8,657 nucleotides of DNA from UBA7445 sp042096455 (GTDB lineage Bacteria; Verrucomicrobiota; Verrucomicrobiia; Opitutales; Coraliomargaritaceae), in NCBI GenBank assembly GCA_042096455.1, contig JBELLU010000061.1:1-8657 (forward strand). The letters run 5' to 3'. Each line of letters begins with the position of its first letter. Position 1 is the stretch's first letter. The position numbers and the translations under genes were made by a program. Of this stretch, positions 6,521 through 8,657 are shown piece by piece. The notes beneath the pieces were generated by a model. The model had not been told where the DNA came from and ran no database searches. It saw only the letters and a program-made list of their open reading frames with translations.

Positions 6521-8657
<2,137 letters not shown>

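Overview
The window is an ordinary, densely packed bacterial chromosomal segment with every gene on the + strand. It holds a two-gene ribosomal protein unit (rplM, rpsI), a five-gene arginine biosynthesis cluster (argC, argJ, argB, argD, argF) and the first 712 codons of purL, which runs off the right edge. I found no mobile element, CRISPR array, tRNA or rRNA gene, toxin-antitoxin pair or defence gene, and nothing I would call an undescribed system. The points worth a second look are in the short gaps between genes.

Organism: moderately GC-rich DNA, a long single-chain PurL resembling the gammaproteobacterial form, rplM-rpsI directly before an argCJBDF cluster, and an absence of Shine-Dalgarno sequences at all eight starts. 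Together these make me think of Verrucomicrobiota, perhaps Opitutae. That is pattern memory rather than a search result and is only a moderate-confidence guess.

Layout: positions 1-121 are a leader with a consensus -10 box at the extreme left edge. rplM (122-547) and rpsI (562-963) follow, closed by a strong intrinsic terminator (994-1042). argC begins only 36 bases after the T-run. argC, argJ, argB, argD and argF are separated by gaps of 2, 19, 11 and 37 bases, so they probably form one transcript. An 87-base gap (6434-6520) separates argF from purL. It has no clear terminator or promoter, but contains a 15-codon ORF and an AGGAGG that is badly placed for purL.

Pathway: ArgB phosphorylates N-acetylglutamate, ArgC reduces the acyl phosphate to the semialdehyde, ArgD transaminates it to N-acetylornithine, ArgJ moves the acetyl group back to glutamate to release ornithine, and ArgF carbamoylates ornithine to citrulline. 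The set covers acetylglutamate to citrulline. argA, argG, argH and carAB are not in the window. ArgJ implies the cyclic, acetyl-recycling route, and the N-terminal extension of ArgB is of the kind found in arginine-inhibited enzymes. purL belongs to purine synthesis and probably starts a separate unit.
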